64,000 nucleotides of DNA, taken from the NCBI GenBank assembly GCA_041397725.1, contig JAWKVZ010000001.1:310001-374000 (forward strand). The letters run 5' to 3'. The DNA comes from JAGRKR01 sp041397725. Its GTDB lineage: Bacteria > Pseudomonadota > Alphaproteobacteria > Rhizobiales > Hyphomicrobiaceae. Of this stretch, positions 24,439 to 32,291 are shown in pieces (within the stretch, counting starts at the first letter, position 1; the number at the start of each line of letters is the position of its first letter). The position numbers and the translations under genes are program-made. Under the pieces are notes generated by a model, which ran no database searches, was not told the DNA's origin, and was given only the letters and a program-made list of their open reading frames with translations.

Positions 24439-25821
24439 CTACGCCGTGGCGGCGAGCGGCTGAGCGGCCGTCGCGCGCTCCTGTTTCAGGCGCTCGGCCA
24501 TCAGGAATGCCAGCTCGAGCGCCTGATCCGCGTTGAGCCGCGGATCGCAGTGCGTGTGATAGCGGTCCGAGAGCTGCGTCTCCGAAATGGCCGTGGCGCC
24601 GCCCGTGCACTCCGTCACGTTCTGGCCCGTCATTTCAAAGTGGACGCCGCCGGCATGCGTGCCTTCGGCGCGATGCACGGCGAAGAACGACTCGACCTCG
24701 CCGAGGATGCGATCGAACGGCCGCGTCTTGTAGCCGGACACCGCCTGGATCGTGTTGCCGTGCATGGGATCACACGACCACACCACCGACCGGCCCGCCT
24801 TCTTGACCGCGCGGATCAGCGACGGCAGGTGCTTCTCGACCTTGTCGTGGCCGAAACGGCAGATCAGCGTCAGCCGCCCCGGCTCGTTGCCGGGATCGAG
24901 GATGTCGATCAGGCGCAGCAGGCCGTCGGCCTCCAGGCTCGGACCACACTTGAGACCGATCGGGTTCTTGATGCCCCGGCAGTACTCGATATGCGCGTGG
25001 TCGGGCTGGCGCGTGCGGTCGCCGATCCAGACCATGTGGCCGGAGGTGGCGTAGTAGTCGCCCGATGTCGAATCGAGGCGGGTCAGCGCCTCCTCGTAGC
25101 CGAGCAGCAGCGCCTCGTGGCTCGTGTAGAAGTTGGTGGCGCGGAGCTGCGGCGTATTCTCGGACGTGATGCCGCACGCCCGCATGAAGCCGAGCGTCTC
25201 GGTGATGCGCCGCGCCAGCTCCTCGTAGCGATGGCTCTGCGGGCTGTCCTTGACGAAGCCGAGCGTCCATTGGTGCACGCGCTCCAGGTCGGCATAGCCC
25301 CCCTGCGCGAAGGCGCGGATGAGGTTGAGCGTCGCCGCCGACTGACGATAGGCCTGGAGCTGGCGATGGGGATCGGGAATGCGCGCCTCGGGCGTGAACT
25401 CGGGACCGTTGATGATGTCACCCCGGTAGCTCGGCAGCTCCACGCCATCCTTCTTCTCGTTCGGCGACGAGCGGGGCTTGGCGAACTGGCCGGCGACCCG
25501 GCCGACCTTCACCACCGGCGAGCCGCCGGCATAGGTCAGCACCACCGCCATCTGCAGGAACACGCGGAAGAAGTCGCGGATGTTGTCCGCACGATGCTCG
25601 ACGAAGCTCTCGGCGCAGTCGCCGCCCTGCAGCAGGAACGCCCGCCCCTCCGCCACACGGGCGAGGTCCTTCTTGAGCTGGCGCGCCTCGCCGGCGAAGA
25701 CCAACGGCGGAAACGTCCTCAGCTTGGCCTCGACATCGTCCAGGGCTGCCGCATCGGGATAATCGGGCACCTGCACGATCGGCTTCGTGCGCCAGCTGCC
25801 AGGTGACCAGGTTCCAGACAT
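24439..25821 (-). CDS. aroF: Class II 3-deoxy-7-phosphoheptulonate (DAHP) synthase
   Basis: Plant-type (class II) DAHP synthase of 460 aa, the first step of the shikimate pathway: PEP plus erythrose 4-phosphate. Landmarks are the N-terminal WSPGSWRTKPIVQVPDY, PPLVFAGEARQLKKDLA, LLQGGDCAESF (metal-binding Cys), GQFAKPRSSPNE, HMVWIGDRTRQPDHAHIE, GLKCGPS, VVWSCDPMHGNT (metal His) and GGVHFEMTGQNVTECTGG. The ATG at 25821 is preceded by GAGGAG. The class II type is the usual single DAHP synthase in many Hyphomicrobiales. It is separated from yidD by 70 nt and is probably transcribed independently. Confidence 0.95.
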   Translation of the reverse strand: MSGTWSPGSWRTKPIVQVPDYPDAAALDDVEAKLRTFPPLVFAGEARQLKKDLARVAEGRAFLLQGGDCAESFVEHRADNIRDFFRVFLQMAVVLTYAGGSPVVKVGRVAGQFAKPRSSPNEKKDGVELPSYRGDIINGPEFTPEARIPDPHRQLQAYRQSAATLNLIRAFAQGGYADLERVHQWTLGFVKDSPQSHRYEELARRITETLGFMRACGITSENTPQLRATNFYTSHEALLLGYEEALTRLDSTSGDYYATSGHMVWIGDRTRQPDHAHIEYCRGIKNPIGLKCGPSLEADGLLRLIDILDPGNEPGRLTLICRFGHDKVEKHLPSLIRAVKKAGRSVVWSCDPMHGNTIQAVSGYKTRPFDRILGEVESFFAVHRAEGTHAGGVHFEMTGQNVTECTGGATAISETQLSDRYHTHCDPRLNADQALELAFLMAERLKQERATAAQPLAATA

Positions 25822-26016
25822 CGCTCGTCTCCTCAAGTCCAACGCAAAAACTCCAACGCGCGCGGCCCTGCCCCACCGGGGCCGGGCACTCAAGCTCGCA
25901 AGCGTCGGTGATCGGGGCTATATAGCCTCATACGCCGACGGGGGCCAGCACCACGTGGCGCCCGACTGATCACCAGTCTAACCCATCGGCGACGTTTGCG
26001 GGAAAGAGCAGGCATC

Positions 26017-26409
26017 ATGACCAGCCAGACGAGCAAGGGACAGGCCGCAGGGCCGGGAAAGTTGTCGGCCGCGGAGGCGCATCGCCGGCAGGCCGCGGGC
26101 GAGCTCGTGCTCGTGGATATCCGCACGCCCGGCGAGTGGCTGAAAACCGGATTGCCCGCGGGGGCCGTCGCGCTGACACCGACCGGGCCCGAGTTCCTCG
26201 ACCAGGTCGAGGCTGCCCTCGACGGCGACCGCACGCGGCCGCTGGCGCTCATCTGCGCTTCGGGCATGCGCTCGGCCCAGCTCCAGATGATCCTGGAAGC
26301 GCGCGGCTTCACCGGCGTGGTGGACGTTTCCGAGGGCATGCTCGGCAACCGCAGCGCCGGGCCGGGCTGGATCGCCGGCGGCCTGCCCATCGTACCCTAC
26401 AGGGGCTGA
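26017..26409 (+). CDS. Single-domain rhodanese-like sulfurtransferase
   Basis: A 130-aa cytoplasmic protein with one rhodanese domain. The fold is shown by ELVLVDIRTPGEWLKTG (CH2A-type motif, about 29-45) and the active-site loop CASGMRSAQ with C80, which would hold a persulfide. The C-terminal YEGM-like helix reads VSEGMLGNR. Single-domain rhodaneses donate or accept sulfane sulfur and, in sHdr organisms, often feed TusA. The ATG at 26017 was preferred over an ATG 21 nt upstream because it gives the normal domain length. It converges on the pirin gene. Confidence 0.88.
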   Translation: MTSQTSKGQAAGPGKLSAAEAHRRQAAGELVLVDIRTPGEWLKTGLPAGAVALTPTGPEFLDQVEAALDGDRTRPLALICASGMRSAQLQMILEARGFTGVVDVSEGMLGNRSAGPGWIAGGLPIVPYRG

Positions 26410-26421
26410 GCCACGCCGCCC

Positions 26422-27342
26422 TCAGGCGTCGGGAAGAGGGATGCGCTCCACCTCGTCGCCTGGAACCAGCGCGAACCGGCGCTGCTTCCAGTCCTCCTTG
26501 GCGGCGGCGATCCGGTCACGCGATGAAGAGACGAAGTTCCACCAGATGTGGCGCGGCCCGTCCATGGGCTCGCCGCCGACAATCATCAGGCGTGACTGCG
26601 CCGTCGCCAGGATCGAGATGCGATCCCCCGGCTTGAAGACGAGCAACCGTCCGGCCTCGAAGACGTCTCCGGCCACGTCGATCTGGCCCGAGACGATGTA
26701 GACCGCCCGCTCGTCGTAGTCCGGGTCGAGCGGCAGCACCGCGCCCGGAGCGAGCACCGCTTCCGCGTAGACGCTCGGATGTGGAAACTGCACGGGGCTT
26801 TCCGCGCCATACATCTGGCCCATGATCACGCGCACGCGCTTGCCCTCGCCGACGACGCGTGGCAACTCGGTCTGCGCATGATGCACGAAGGCCGGCGCCA
26901 TCTCCTCGTGCGACGCCGGCAGCGCCGCCCACGCCTGGATGCCGAACAGGCGCGCGCCTTTTGCCTTGTCTGCCGGCGCCGTGCGCTCGGAATGCACGAT
27001 GCCGCGTCCGGCCGTCATCAGGTTCAATGCGCCGGGCTCGATCGACATGGCCGTGCCCAGGCTGTCGCGATGCATGATGGCGCCGTCGAACAGATAGGTG
27101 ACGGTGGAGAGGCCGATATGCGGATGGGGGCGGACGTCGACGCCCTCGCCGAGCAGGAATTCGGCCGGCCCCATCTGATCGAAGAAGATGAAGGGTCCGA
27201 TCATCTTGCGGCCGGCAGAAGGCAGCGCGCGCCGCACCTCGAAGCCGCCGAGGTCACGCGCACGCGGCACGATCACCGTCTCGATCGCGTCGCACGAACG
27301 TGCATTGCCGGGCTTGGGATCGTCACAGGGTTGCCAGGACAT
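26422..27342 (-). CDS. Pirin family protein
   Basis: Bicupin iron protein of 306 aa. The N-terminal cupin carries the metal ligands in DVRPHPHIGLSTVTYL (two His) and GRGIVHSER (His, with the downstream Glu). The second cupin starts with SVYAEAVLAPGAVLPLD and includes ERAVYIVSGQIDV; the C-terminal GGEPMDGPRHIWWNFVSSS block is a pirin hallmark. Members act as quercetin dioxygenase-like enzymes or redox-sensitive regulators; which applies here is unknown. It converges on the rhodanese gene with a 12-nt gap. Confidence 0.9.
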   Translation of the reverse strand: MSWQPCDDPKPGNARSCDAIETVIVPRARDLGGFEVRRALPSAGRKMIGPFIFFDQMGPAEFLLGEGVDVRPHPHIGLSTVTYLFDGAIMHRDSLGTAMSIEPGALNLMTAGRGIVHSERTAPADKAKGARLFGIQAWAALPASHEEMAPAFVHHAQTELPRVVGEGKRVRVIMGQMYGAESPVQFPHPSVYAEAVLAPGAVLPLDPDYDERAVYIVSGQIDVAGDVFEAGRLLVFKPGDRISILATAQSRLMIVGGEPMDGPRHIWWNFVSSSRDRIAAAKEDWKQRRFALVPGDEVERIPLPDA

Positions 27343-27461
27343 CGGCCGGCTCCTTTGCTTGGCTGGATGAAGCCGAAGACATGGGGTCTGGCCGTCCCGG
27401 CGACAACCCGCGCGCGCGGCCGGGCCTGTGGACCGGTTTCGCGCCTCGCGGTCTTAAGGCC

Positions 27462-29069
27462 CTAGCCCTCCGGGTGGTACTGGTAGAGCCACGTCTCCGT
27501 CAGCGCCCGCCCCTTGTGGCGGAGGAAGACGCGGATATCGACAGGCTCGGTTCCCGTCACGTTGACGTCGAAGACGGCGCGGAAACGGCCCTCGTGCCGC
27601 GCCACGGGGTGGGCGTAGGAATGGGCGATCGCGCCACGCGAGGCCGTCGCCACGATCTCGACGCCGTCCGCCCACGTCAGGCCCTTGAAGGCCTCGCCCT
27701 CGAAGTCGAGCACGAACTTGCGCACGCCCTTGGGCCGCGGCTGACCGGGGCGGCCGCCGACGCCCGTCCACGTGCCGATGTTGCGCCCGAGCTCTTTCGG
27801 GAAGGCGATCTCGTCCAGCCAGGTCAGTCGATAGCGGAAGCGCCGGCGGTCGCCCTTGCGCAAGGGGACCTCGGGGTTCCAGTAGGCCGCGATATTGTCG
27901 TGAATCTCGTCGTCGGTCGGGATCTCGACGAGGTGCACCGCCCCCTTGCCCCAGGGATCGAGCGGCTCGACCCACACGGATGGACGCTTCTCGTAGAAAA
28001 CGCCATCGTCGAGATAGTGGGCGAACAACCGGTCGCGCTGGAGCAGCCCGAAGCCGCGGATGTTCTCGTCGAGGAAGGCGTTGGTCGTCACCCGCCGCGG
28101 ATTGGCGAGCGGCCGCCAGATGCGCTCGCCCTTGCCCGTCCAGATGGCCAGACCGTCGGAGTCGTGGATCTCCGGGCGCCAGTCCGCCCCCTGGCGGCGG
28201 GTCGTCTCGCCGTACCAGAACATGCTGGAGAAGGCCGCGATGCCCAGCCTCTGCACATCGGCGCGCGCGAACAGATGGGCGTCGATCTCCATGACGATAT
28301 GATCGCGGCCCGAGGCCTGGCGCTTACGCTCCGTCACGATCGTGTAGGCGCCGGTCACGCTCTTGCTCTCGAGCAGGGCGTGCACTGTCGTCCGGCGGCT
28401 GCTGCGCGGCTCGGGCACCAGCCAGAACTCGCCGAAGCGCGGGAACTCCTCGGGCGTGGCGAGACCCGTATCGATGGCGAGCCCACGCGCCGACAGCCCG
28501 TACTGGTCGAAGGGGCCGCCCGAGCGGAAATAGGAGGCGCCGAGGAAGGCCAGCCAGTCGCCCTTGATATCGGGATACATGACACGGAAGCCCGCGAAGC
28601 CCGCCCCCGCCGGCAGCTTGCGGGCGGGATGATCGGCCGGTGTCTCGAACAGGTCCGGCCGGTAGACGACCTCACGCGCCAGCCCGCTCTCCAGGACGTG
28701 CACCCGGACCGGCTCCTTCGCGTAGCGGCCGAGGTGGAAGAACTGGACGGGAAAGGCGGCCCCGCCCTTGCCCCAAAGCGTCCGCTCGCGGTTGTATTTG
28801 ATCTTCTGCGCCGCGTCGTAGTCGATGGCCTCGAGGATCTCGCCATTCGCGACGGGGCTCGGCGCATAAGCCGACTGGGCGAGAACACGGGCGCGCTCGA
28901 TCAGCCCCTCGAAGGTGAAGGCCACGGGCTCGCCGAGGCTCAACCCGTCGCGCGCCAGAGCCTCACCGCCCCCGGGCCAGCCGACCCCGGGCCAACCGAC
29001 CCCGGGGACGAGCGCAAGGCCCGCACTGGATACGACCGCAGTAGTGAACTGCCGACGTGTGAGCATCAT
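27462..29069 (-). CDS. opgG: Periplasmic glucan biosynthesis protein OpgG/OpgD family
   Basis: A 535-aa periplasmic protein of the MdoG family, needed for the backbone structure of osmoregulated periplasmic glucans. The N-terminus is a Tat signal (MMLTRRQFTTAVVSSAGLA), favouring the OpgD-like subtype, since OpgG is usually Sec-exported. The mature domain begins PVAFTFEGLIERARVLA and includes LWGKGGAAFPVQFFHLGRY and DYDAAQKIKYNRE. An in-frame 15-nt repeat near the cleavage site encodes GVGWP twice. ATG at 29069 directly starts the Tat signal. It is divergent from the radical SAM pair; no opgH is visible in the window. Confidence 0.88.
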   Translation of the reverse strand: MMLTRRQFTTAVVSSAGLALVPGVGWPGVGWPGGGEALARDGLSLGEPVAFTFEGLIERARVLAQSAYAPSPVANGEILEAIDYDAAQKIKYNRERTLWGKGGAAFPVQFFHLGRYAKEPVRVHVLESGLAREVVYRPDLFETPADHPARKLPAGAGFAGFRVMYPDIKGDWLAFLGASYFRSGGPFDQYGLSARGLAIDTGLATPEEFPRFGEFWLVPEPRSSRRTTVHALLESKSVTGAYTIVTERKRQASGRDHIVMEIDAHLFARADVQRLGIAAFSSMFWYGETTRRQGADWRPEIHDSDGLAIWTGKGERIWRPLANPRRVTTNAFLDENIRGFGLLQRDRLFAHYLDDGVFYEKRPSVWVEPLDPWGKGAVHLVEIPTDDEIHDNIAAYWNPEVPLRKGDRRRFRYRLTWLDEIAFPKELGRNIGTWTGVGGRPGQPRPKGVRKFVLDFEGEAFKGLTWADGVEIVATASRGAIAHSYAHPVARHEGRFRAVFDVNVTGTEPVDIRVFLRHKGRALTETWLYQYHPEG

Positions 29070-29214
29070 CGCGCTCCGCTTCCTCTCGAGCCCATGGCGA
29101 CACCTGCCGCCGCACAGCGCACACACCTAAGCGCGCCGTTGGCCGATTCCAAGGCCGCAGCGCCGGCCTGTCATCACGCCGCAGGTCCCGACCGCCCGCT
29201 GGCGCGAAGCGCCG

Positions 29215-29244
29215 TTGCGTTACATTCGTCATTGCTAATATATT
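29215..29244 (+). promoter_or_regulatory. Predicted promoter of the LipS-like pair, with likely leaderless transcript
   Basis: A -35 TTGCGT (29215-29220) and a -10 TATATT (29239-29244) are separated by 18 nt. Initiation seven nt downstream would fall on or beside the A of the ATG at 29251. There is no Shine-Dalgarno sequence ahead of that ATG, and an in-frame stop lies 15 nt upstream, so a leaderless mRNA is the simplest reading. Confidence 0.5.
29221..29242. promoter_or_regulatory. Second ATTC-N8-(G/T)AAT inverted repeat, candidate operator of the LipS-like pair
   Basis: The arms TACATTC (29221-29227) and TAATATA (29236-29242) flank an 8-nt spacer. Twelve of 14 arm positions match the perfect site at 16694-16715, and both spacers begin GT. 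The right arm overlaps the predicted -10 box. The combination of sequence match, spacing and promoter overlap suggests the same repressor controls both loci. Confidence 0.6.
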
Positions 29245-29250
29245 GCCGAC

Positions 29251-30288
29251 ATGACCTGGATCAGCAAACTCAGGGCCATCGAGGAACTGGAAGACGCCGA
29301 CCTCGACCACGCCCTCGTCGCCGACCTCGAAGCGGCCGCCGCCGCACGACCGGCCGGCCCCGTGCGATTCTCCACACCGACGTTCAAGGAGTACAGCACC
29401 AGCGAGATCAAGGGGTGCAGCAAGAACTCGTTCCCGGCATTCTCGGTGACGGCGGGGGCTTGCGCGCTGGATTGCGATCATTGCCAGGCCAAGATCCTCG
29501 AGCCGATGATCCCGGCAACGACGCCCGAGATGCTCGATCGCAAGGTGCGCGACCTCATCCTGTTGCAGAACCTGCAGGGCTTCCTGCTCTCGGGCGGCTC
29601 CAACCGGCGCAACGAGATCAAGTACGAGCGCTATTACGGTGTCATCGAGAAGCTGAAGCGCGACTTCCCGCACCTCAGGATCGCCATCCACTCGGCTCTC
29701 CTCGACGAGCCGCGCGCCAGGCTGATGGAATCGGCGGGTGTCGATACCGCCATGATGGACGTCATCGGCGCGCAGGAAACCATCCGCGAGGTCTACCACC
29801 TCGACAGGCCGGTCGCCGACTTCGAGGCGACGCTCGCTGCCCTCACCGCGACCCGCATGGAGGTCGTGCCCCACATCGTCATCGGCCTGCACTACGGCCG
29901 CATCGTCGGCGAGGCGAACGCGCTCGACATCTGCGCGCGCTACCCGATCCACGCTCTGGTGCTGGTCGTGATCATGCCCTTCTACGCCAAGGCGGGCACC
30001 TTCGCGACGCCCGCGACCGGCGATGTCGGCCGCATCTTCCTCGAGGCCCGGCGACGCCTGCCGGATCGCGCGGTCAATCTCGGCTGCGCCCGCCCGCCCG
30101 GCATGCACAAGCGCGTGACCGACGCCTACGCCATCATGGCGGGTCTCGACGGCATCGCCTTTCCCGCCGACGGCGCCGTGGCCGTCGCCCGCGCAGTCGG
30201 CCGCCCGTTCGAGCAGGCGCACGCCTGCTGCTCGATCAAGATCGGAGAGGATATCGCAGATCGCCGGGTGATGGCGTGCGCCACGTGA
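29251..30288 (+). CDS. Radical SAM protein, first of a LipS1/LipS2-type lipoyl synthase pair
   Basis: A 345-aa radical SAM enzyme with the CxxxCxxC motif C71, C75, C78 in CALDCDHCQ, which binds the SAM-cleaving [4Fe-4S] cluster. A further Cys, C56 in IKGCSKNSF, and a CC pair near the C-terminus (HACCSIKIG) may ligate a second cluster. The central part is a TIM-barrel with GFLLSGGSNRRNEIKY as the GGE-like SAM motif. The alternative lipoate route uses two such proteins, LipS1 and LipS2, to insert sulfur at C6 and C8 of the octanoyl chain on LbpA. Two adjacent radical SAM genes in a genome with sLpl(AB) and LbpA fit this well, but I cannot say which of the two this is. The next gene follows after 57 nt. 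Confidence 0.78.
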   Translation: MTWISKLRAIEELEDADLDHALVADLEAAAAARPAGPVRFSTPTFKEYSTSEIKGCSKNSFPAFSVTAGACALDCDHCQAKILEPMIPATTPEMLDRKVRDLILLQNLQGFLLSGGSNRRNEIKYERYYGVIEKLKRDFPHLRIAIHSALLDEPRARLMESAGVDTAMMDVIGAQETIREVYHLDRPVADFEATLAALTATRMEVVPHIVIGLHYGRIVGEANALDICARYPIHALVLVVIMPFYAKAGTFATPATGDVGRIFLEARRRLPDRAVNLGCARPPGMHKRVTDAYAIMAGLDGIAFPADGAVAVARAVGRPFEQAHACCSIKIGEDIADRRVMACAT

Positions 30289-30345
30289 TGCACGCATACG
30301 GGTCGCCGATCGGGGGACTGCTCAGAGCGCAACGAAAGGACCGAG

Positions 30346-31638
30346 ATGACCTGCCTCAAGCGTGAGACGGCCCTGCCGGGCGCAACCGGGATCGACGGAC
30401 GCGACCACAATCCCTTCGATGTGATGATTCCGCGCCTGCCGGGCGCCATTCCGGCCGACGCCCGCAACGGCGCCCGCGTCAAGGCGGCCAACGTTCCCCC
30501 CGAGGGGGTCTACCTCCCCAACAACAACCGGCTGGCGCCACACATGCGCTCGCCCGAGTACGTGCAGATGTCGACGGCGGCCGCCATCACGCTCGGCATC
30601 ATGCCGGGCAAGATGTTCCGCTGCTCATGCACGCGCTGCCTCAACCTGCTGCTCACCTATCCCGAGGGCTGCCGCGCCAACTGCGCCTACTGCGGGCTGG
30701 CGCGCCACCGCGAGGCGGATCGCGACTATGCCGATCGCAACTTCATCCGCGTCGACTGGCCGGCGGTGCCGATGGCCGAGGTGGTGGATATCGTCGCGAG
30801 CCAGGGCGAGGCGACCCCCTTCCACCGGATGTGCATCTCGATGATCACGCATCCGCGCTCCGACGACGACACCGTGACCGTGCTGAAGGCCTGGACCTCG
30901 CGCATCGATCCCGCGACAGTGCCCGTCTCCATCCTGTCGAACCCGACGACGATGACGCGCAGCGACGTGACACGCCTCAAGGACCTCGGAGCGGAGATCT
31001 TCACTGTCGCGCTCGACGCCGCCACGCCGGACATCTTCGACCGCACGCGCGGCAAGGGCGTCAGCAGCCCGCATTCCTGGGCCAAGTACTGGGAGATCCT
31101 GGAGGACGCCCGCGACATCTTCGGGGCGGAGAAATTCGGGGCCCACATCATCGTCGGCATGGGGGAGACGGAATACGACGTGCTGTCCCTCGTGCAGCGG
31201 CTGCGCGACATGGGCGGCCACAGTCACATGTTCTGCTTCTTCCCCGAGAAGGGCTCGCTCATGGACCACCTGCCCGCGACGCCGCGCGACCAGTGGCGCC
31301 GCGTGCAGCTCGGCCGCTACATGATCGACTACTGCGACCGCCGCGTCGAGGACATGACGTTCGACGGGGAAGGACGCGTCACCGACTTCGGCGTGCCGTC
31401 GGGCGAGCTCGATGCCGTGATCAATTCGGGCATCGCCTTCCGCACGTCCGGCTGCCCCGGCAAGGTGCGCGAGGACATCTCGGCCTGTGACCGCCCCTAC
31501 GGCGACAGCCCGCCCTCCGACATCGCCAGCTATCCCTTCCAGCCCGCCGAGGCCGACATCCGCCGCATCCGCCATCAGCTCGGCCGCGAGGAGCCGGGCA
31601 AGCCTTACGTGGAGGGCGAGGAGCTCGATACCGTTTGA
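30346..31638 (+). CDS. Radical SAM protein, second of a LipS1/LipS2-type lipoyl synthase pair
   Basis: A 430-aa radical SAM enzyme. The SAM cluster motif is GCRANCAYCG (C109, C113, C116), preceded by a CSCTRC cluster (C93, C95, C98) that could bind an auxiliary [4Fe-4S] centre. The C-terminus adds SGCPGKVREDISACDRP, with two more Cys, again suited to an auxiliary cluster. Lipoyl synthases need an auxiliary cluster as the sulfur source, so the layout supports a LipS role. The barrel includes the strand ILSNPTTMTRSDVTRLKDLG and HIIVGMGETEYDV. The ATG at 30346 has AAAGGA upstream. It is co-transcribed with the first radical SAM gene. Confidence 0.78.
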   Translation: MTCLKRETALPGATGIDGRDHNPFDVMIPRLPGAIPADARNGARVKAANVPPEGVYLPNNNRLAPHMRSPEYVQMSTAAAITLGIMPGKMFRCSCTRCLNLLLTYPEGCRANCAYCGLARHREADRDYADRNFIRVDWPAVPMAEVVDIVASQGEATPFHRMCISMITHPRSDDDTVTVLKAWTSRIDPATVPVSILSNPTTMTRSDVTRLKDLGAEIFTVALDAATPDIFDRTRGKGVSSPHSWAKYWEILEDARDIFGAEKFGAHIIVGMGETEYDVLSLVQRLRDMGGHSHMFCFFPEKGSLMDHLPATPRDQWRRVQLGRYMIDYCDRRVEDMTFDGEGRVTDFGVPSGELDAVINSGIAFRTSGCPGKVREDISACDRPYGDSPPSDIASYPFQPAEADIRRIRHQLGREEPGKPYVEGEELDTV

Positions 31639-31738
31639 GCCGGCCCGCCGGGTCAGTCGCTCCGCCGCGCCTCGTCATCGCTCTTCCGGCGGACGTGGTG
31701 TATAGCACTGGCAGCACACGCCCCGAGGAGACCTGCTC

Positions 31739-32227
31739 ATGCGCCAGTCGTTTATCGCCTTTCTGCTCGGCGGCATCCTCGGCACCGGCTTCGGCGTCGC
31801 GCTTGGCTTCTTCGCGTTCCCCTATGTCTTCCCTCCCCCCCCAGCGGCAGAGATCCTCGCCGACAGCGAGAGAGCGGCTCCCATCGTGGCCAGCGGCGCC
31901 TTCATCCACGCCAACCCTTCCGATCCCATCCACTGGGGCAAGGGTAGCGTCGCCGTGCGCAAAACCTCGGTCTTTCTCGGCTCCGATTTCGAGGTCGGCC
32001 CCGGACCGAAATACCACGTCTACCTTGTCCCCAGGGCGTCGATCCGCTCGTCCGCCGATCTCAAGGGCCAGATGTTCATCGACCTCGGGCGGCTGCGGGC
32101 CTTCAAAGGCAGCCAGCGTTACCGCATCCCCGATGGTATCGACCTAGCCAAGTATCCGAGCGTGGTCATCTGGTGCGAACAGTTCTCGGTCCTCATTTCG
32201 CCCGCCGATCTCAAGGCCGGGAATTGA
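31739..32227 (+). CDS. DM13-domain membrane-anchored protein
   Basis: A 162-aa protein with an N-terminal membrane helix (about 5-30, FIAFLLGGILGTGFGVALGFF) serving as an uncleaved anchor or signal. It has a periplasmic DM13 domain with the typical SGAFIHANPSDPIHWGKGSV start, the VYLVP strand and VIWCEQFSVLISPADL at the C-terminus. The single Cys in WCEQF is the redox-type Cys thought to be important in DM13. GAGGAG lies ahead of the ATG at 31739. It follows the LipS-like pair by 100 nt on the same strand and could be read through from it; a link to sulfur oxidation is not established. Confidence 0.8.
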   Translation: MRQSFIAFLLGGILGTGFGVALGFFAFPYVFPPPPAAEILADSERAAPIVASGAFIHANPSDPIHWGKGSVAVRKTSVFLGSDFEVGPGPKYHVYLVPRASIRSSADLKGQMFIDLGRLRAFKGSQRYRIPDGIDLAKYPSVVIWCEQFSVLISPADLKAGN

Positions 32228-32291
32228 TCAATCTCGCACCTTGCCTGCGCAATGATGGCAAGCGGCGTGGCCGAGATCGTCTACGGCAGTT

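Noticed and set aside
27300..30365. Very long open frame (over 1000 codons) across opgG and the first radical SAM gene
   Set aside because: It lies antisense to opgG and in a shifted frame over the radical SAM gene, has Arg/Pro/His-rich low-complexity sequence and no family motif; it is a by-product of high GC content.
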